Assembly: GCA_035290085.1 (NCBI GenBank)
Contig: DATDVK010000075.1
Coordinates: 1 to 24,659, forward strand
Length of the DNA: 24,659 nt
Direction of reading: 5' to 3'
Source of the DNA: GWB1-54-5 sp035290085
Lineage (GTDB): Bacteria; Patescibacteriota; Gracilibacteria; Peribacterales; Peribacteraceae
How positions within the stretch are numbered: the stretch's first letter is position 1; the number at the start of each line of letters is the position of its first letter. Below are positions 22,145 to 24,659 of the stretch, in pieces. The position numbers were made by a program, and so were the translations under genes. The notes below the pieces were generated by a model. That model saw only the letters and a list, made by a program, of their open reading frames with translations, searched no databases and was not told where the DNA came from.

Positions 22145-23875
22145 ATGCCACAGTGCAGTAACAGCTGGTGCAAGAGCACATTCGAACTATTCCCGGAGGA
22201 CCGTGAACTCTTCCGGCAGTTTGATGTTCCTGAACCCACGATGTGCCCGGACTGCCGGCACCAGCGACGAGCGGCGTTCCAGATTTCCCTTGTGCTCTTT
22301 GAGAGGAAATCCGCCCTCTCCGGAGAGCCCATCCTCACCCTCTACCGACCGAACAAGCCCTACGCCGTCTACTCCATTGATGAATGGTGGAGCGACGCGT
22401 GGGATCCTCTGAGATATGGGAGAGAGTTCGACTTCTCCCGCCCATTCTTCGAACAATTTGCCGAACTCTTCTCCGCCGTTCCGAAGATGGCAACGTTTAA
22501 CGAAGGATGTGAGAACTGCGAGTACTGCGCAAGCGCAGGATCGGCAAAGGACTGCTACTACTGCCGAACAGTCCACCGTTCGCAGAACTGCTACTTTAGC
22601 GAGATGGTGACCGGCTACAACGAGAACCTCTGTGACTGCCTCCGATGCCAGAGATCGGGGAAACTGTACGAATGCATCCTCTGCATCAACTGCCACCAGA
22701 GTGCCTACCTCCTGCGCTGCACCCAGACGCATGACAGCTACTTCAGCACCGATCTCCGCGGCTGCAGCAACTGCCTCTTCTGCCATAACCTCCGCAACAA
22801 GTCGTACTACGTAGAGAACAAGCCCGTTTCAAAAGAGGAGTTCAAAGCACGGAAGGCAGAACTGCAGGATGGCTGCCACTCCACCCTCGAAAAGAATCTG
22901 AAAAAATTCGGAGAGGTCTACAGCGCAACCATCTGGCAGGACCTGACGAATACGAACTGCGAAAACTGTGTGGGAGACGGGCTCGTGAATTCTGCGGACT
23001 GCTACCAGTGCTTCAATTGCTTCAACTGCCAGAATGCCCGCTACTGCTGGATGCTCACACCGAGTGAGCGGTGTGTGAGCGCCGTGGACATCACGCGGGG
23101 CGGCATAGGAGAACTCCTCTACAACTGCACGGGGCTTGGCGGCGGAAACTACTTTATGCGCATGTGCTCGCAGTGCAGGAAGTGCTCAGAAATGACCTAC
23201 TGCATCGACTGCTACCACAGTAAAAACTGCTTCGGATGTGCGGGGATGAAGTCAGGAAACCACTGCATCCTCAACAAACAGTACACGGAAGAGGAGTACG
23301 AAGACCTCGTCCCCCGGATTATTGCACAAATGCAAAAGACCCCACTCCGCTCCTTCGGAGCTACGGAGGGGCAGACCCCACTCCGCTCCCCTTCGGGGAG
23401 CTTCGCGGGGTATGAATGGGGAATATTCTTCCCGCCTTCCATAGCACCATTCCCGTACAACGACTCCCTCGGGCAGGTGTACTTCCCGTTGAGCAAAAAG
23501 GACGCGGAAACACGGGGATTCCAGTGGGAAGAACCCCTGGAGCAGAAGCTCAAGGGCAATACCCGCAGAGAGCCGCTCCCGGACTGCATTGATGACATCG
23601 AGGATGCTATCTGCCACGAAGTGCTCACATGCGAGACGAGCGGCAAACAGTACAAGATCATCCGGCAGGAACTGGCGTTCTACCGCTCTGCGCGTTCCCC
23701 CCTCCCGCGCAAGCACCCCGATGTGCGCATGCAGCGCAGGAGCAATATGCTCAGTGCACACAAACTCTGGAACCGCACCTGTGGGAAGTGCGGCAAGGAT
23801 ATCCAAACAACTTTCGCGCCTGATCGTCCTGAAACCGTTTATTGTGAGGAGTGTTACCTCGCTGAAGTGTACTGA
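22145..23875 (+). CDS. Cys-rich tandem paralogue 7 (576 aa)
   Basis: Same family but with the most divergent head: the first knuckle is C-x4-C (CSNSWC), CPDCR is kept, the RNxR motif is absent (RRAAFQISLVLFERKSALSG) and the invariant RKCD cysteine is Ser. The WWSDAWDPLRYGREFD then FSRPFFEQF block is intact. Ladder 1 closes CSNCLFCHNLRNKSYYVEN. Ladder 2 begins NCENCVGDGLVNSADCYQC and closes CFGCAGMKSGNHCILN. A 72-nt in-frame insertion (23342-23413) lies before YEWGIFFP. The tail CGKCGKDIQTTFAPDRPE then VYCEECY is complete. The Lys-Asn-rich linker (EQKLKGNTRRE) differs from its neighbours. A hairpin follows its stop. Confidence 0.92.
   Translation: MPQCSNSWCKSTFELFPEDRELFRQFDVPEPTMCPDCRHQRRAAFQISLVLFERKSALSGEPILTLYRPNKPYAVYSIDEWWSDAWDPLRYGREFDFSRPFFEQFAELFSAVPKMATFNEGCENCEYCASAGSAKDCYYCRTVHRSQNCYFSEMVTGYNENLCDCLRCQRSGKLYECILCINCHQSAYLLRCTQTHDSYFSTDLRGCSNCLFCHNLRNKSYYVENKPVSKEEFKARKAELQDGCHSTLEKNLKKFGEVYSATIWQDLTNTNCENCVGDGLVNSADCYQCFNCFNCQNARYCWMLTPSERCVSAVDITRGGIGELLYNCTGLGGGNYFMRMCSQCRKCSEMTYCIDCYHSKNCFGCAGMKSGNHCILNKQYTEEEYEDLVPRIIAQMQKTPLRSFGATEGQTPLRSPSGSFAGYEWGIFFPPSIAPFPYNDSLGQVYFPLSKKDAETRGFQWEEPLEQKLKGNTRREPLPDCIDDIEDAICHEVLTCETSGKQYKIIRQELAFYRSARSPLPRKHPDVRMQRRSNMLSAHKLWNRTCGKCGKDIQTTFAPDRPETVYCEECYLAEVY
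23342..23413 (+). repeat. In-frame palindromic repeat insertion in paralogue 7
   Basis: 72 nt (24 codons) between QMQKT and EWG: two successive CCCACTCCGCTCC-headed palindromes (CTCCTTCGGAG and CTCCCCTTCGGGGAG), each translating as TPLRS. It is the same protein position as the inserts in paralogues 1 and 2. Confidence 0.88.
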
Positions 23876-23877
23876 CC

Positions 23878-23933
23878 AGAAGCCAGTAGGCAGAAGACAG
23901 AAGGCAGTTTAGAATAACTCCCTACTGACTTCT
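23878..23933 (+). terminator. Hairpin after paralogue 7 (contains 19-bp repeat copy 2)
   Basis: AGAAGCCAGTAGG (23878-23890) pairs with CCTACTGACTTCT (23921-23933) at 12 of 13 positions around a 30-nt loop. The left arm is part of the 19-bp repeat (23875-23893) shared with the alaS 3' end. It is a possible terminator or a mobile palindrome that inserted at the gene end. Confidence 0.5.
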
Positions 23934-23946
23934 GACTTCTCACATC

Positions 23947-24659
23947 ATGCAGAAAACATGTGAACGGTGCTCGGCTCCCTTCGACATAACCAATGAAGAT
24001 CTTGCCCTGCTTGCAAGGCTCTCGCTCACGCTCGACGGAAAAAAATTCGATCTTCCACCGCCGAGAGACTGCCCGGACTGCCGTCAGCAGCGCCGCATGT
24101 CGTTTCGGAACGAGCGAACTCTCTACCGCAGGAAGTGTGACATTACAGGAAAGGACATCGTCTCCATCTTCCCGCCGGACTCTCCCTACAAAGTCTGCGA
24201 CAAAGATTACTGGTACAGCGAGAAGTTCGATCCTTTTCCTTTTGGCAGAAAATATGACTTCAACCGGCCATTCTTCGATCAGTTCAAGGACCTGGAACTG
24301 GAGATTCCCCTCCCCTCCCTGCGCATAGAGCGCTCGGAGAACTGCGACTTCAACAACGACATGCGTGACTGCAAGAACTGCTACCTCTGCTCACGTACAC
24401 ACGAATCGCAGGATCTGCTCTACGCCTATCGCGGGAACAAATCTTCGAATTCCGTGGACTGCACGCAGATTACAAAATCGGAGATCCTGCATGAATGTGT
24501 GGAATGCGTGAAATGTTACAACTGCCGATACCTCTTCTTCTGCAGTGAATGTACGGACTGCTCATTCCTGCTCGACTGCAGGAGCTGCATGTCGTGCTTC
24601 ATGTGCACGAACCTCCGCAATAAGCAGTACTGCTTCCTCAATGAGCAACTCACAAAAAA
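23947..24659 (+). CDS. Cys-rich tandem paralogue 8, 5' part (runs off window)
   Basis: The reading frame is open from ATG 23947 to the window end (237 codons), with no stop seen. Head: MQKTCERCSAPFDITNEDL, CPDCR, RNERTLYRRKCDITGKDIVS. The next block is WYSEKFDPFPFGRKYDFN then RPFFDQF. Ladder 1 is fully visible and closes CRSCMSCFMCTNLRNKQYC then FLNEQLTKK; residues DCKNCYLC and CVECVKCYNC are the start of its 3-spaced cysteines. Everything known from paralogues 1-7 predicts a second ladder and a CxxC tail about 320 residues further on. The array therefore continues beyond this window, and its full size is unknown. Confidence 0.92.
   Translation, partial: MQKTCERCSAPFDITNEDLALLARLSLTLDGKKFDLPPPRDCPDCRQQRRMSFRNERTLYRRKCDITGKDIVSIFPPDSPYKVCDKDYWYSEKFDPFPFGRKYDFNRPFFDQFKDLELEIPLPSLRIERSENCDFNNDMRDCKNCYLCSRTHESQDLLYAYRGNKSSNSVDCTQITKSEILHECVECVKCYNCRYLFFCSECTDCSFLLDCRSCMSCFMCTNLRNKQYCFLNEQLTK

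Noticed and set aside
12832..23413. Insertions before EWG as sequencing or assembly errors
   Set aside because: All three are exact multiples of three, lie at the same protein position, contain well-formed palindromes and leave the downstream frames intact.
11563..24659. Possible CRISPR or DNA-level tandem repeat, from recurring TGC-rich motifs
   Set aside because: Periodicity comes from CxxC codons. Unit lengths vary, spacers are not uniform, and the frame is continuously coding.

Overview
The window reads as a chromosomal segment of a Candidate Phyla Radiation (Patescibacteria) bacterium, most like the Peregrinibacteria/Peribacteria. This is inferred from a shortened alanyl-tRNA synthetase, a TrmB-type regulator, an SLH protein, the near absence of Shine-Dalgarno sequences, and a large cysteine-rich paralogue family of a kind I associate with that group. 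No 16S rRNA is present, so the placement is tentative.

Left part (1-5400). The 3' end of alaS closes in a strong hairpin. It is followed by a translationally coupled pair (a secreted/membrane-anchored protein and a polytopic, GT-C-like membrane protein) and then a Trm11/TrmG10-like RNA methyltransferase. Middle (5400-11300). An intact tRNA-Asn(GTT) is accompanied by a 5' tRNA fragment upstream and two 3' tRNA-end fragments downstream. These bracket a nucleotidyltransferase and an overlapping 57-codon ORF, which looks like a tiny tRNA-targeted island. Next come an HD-domain protein, an SLH protein and a small unknown (all minus strand), an MFS permease (plus strand), and a convergent TrmB-family regulator.

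Right part (11563 to the window end). This is the notable system: eight tandem, same-strand paralogues (seven complete, the eighth cut by the window edge) of about 550-585 residues with about 40 or more cysteines each. They share one architecture. A zinc-ribbon-like head is followed by two successive Cys-rich ladder/solenoid segments, each closed by a motif like CFGCxxLRxKxYxIxN, then an EWGxFFP segment, then a tail with an intact CxxC...CxxC ribbon. Head and tail appear homologous, each keeping the metal-binding half that the other has lost. There is no signal peptide or membrane segment, so the proteins are probably cytoplasmic and metal-loaded. Their function is unknown.

The array shows how it evolves. 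Short palindromic repeats have inserted in frame at the same protein position in three paralogues, and probably also at the N-terminus of the first. Three orphan C-terminal 'ghosts' lie between genes, and a 53-bp duplicated junction sits at either end of a four-gene block. One member (20366-22015) is much more AT-rich than its neighbours. TATACT boxes lie 8-9 nt before three of the start codons; two of these are formed by the Val-Tyr-stop codons of the preceding gene or ghost, which suggests leaderless promoters that travel with gene ends. The TrmB-like gene is divergent from the array and is a candidate regulator of it.
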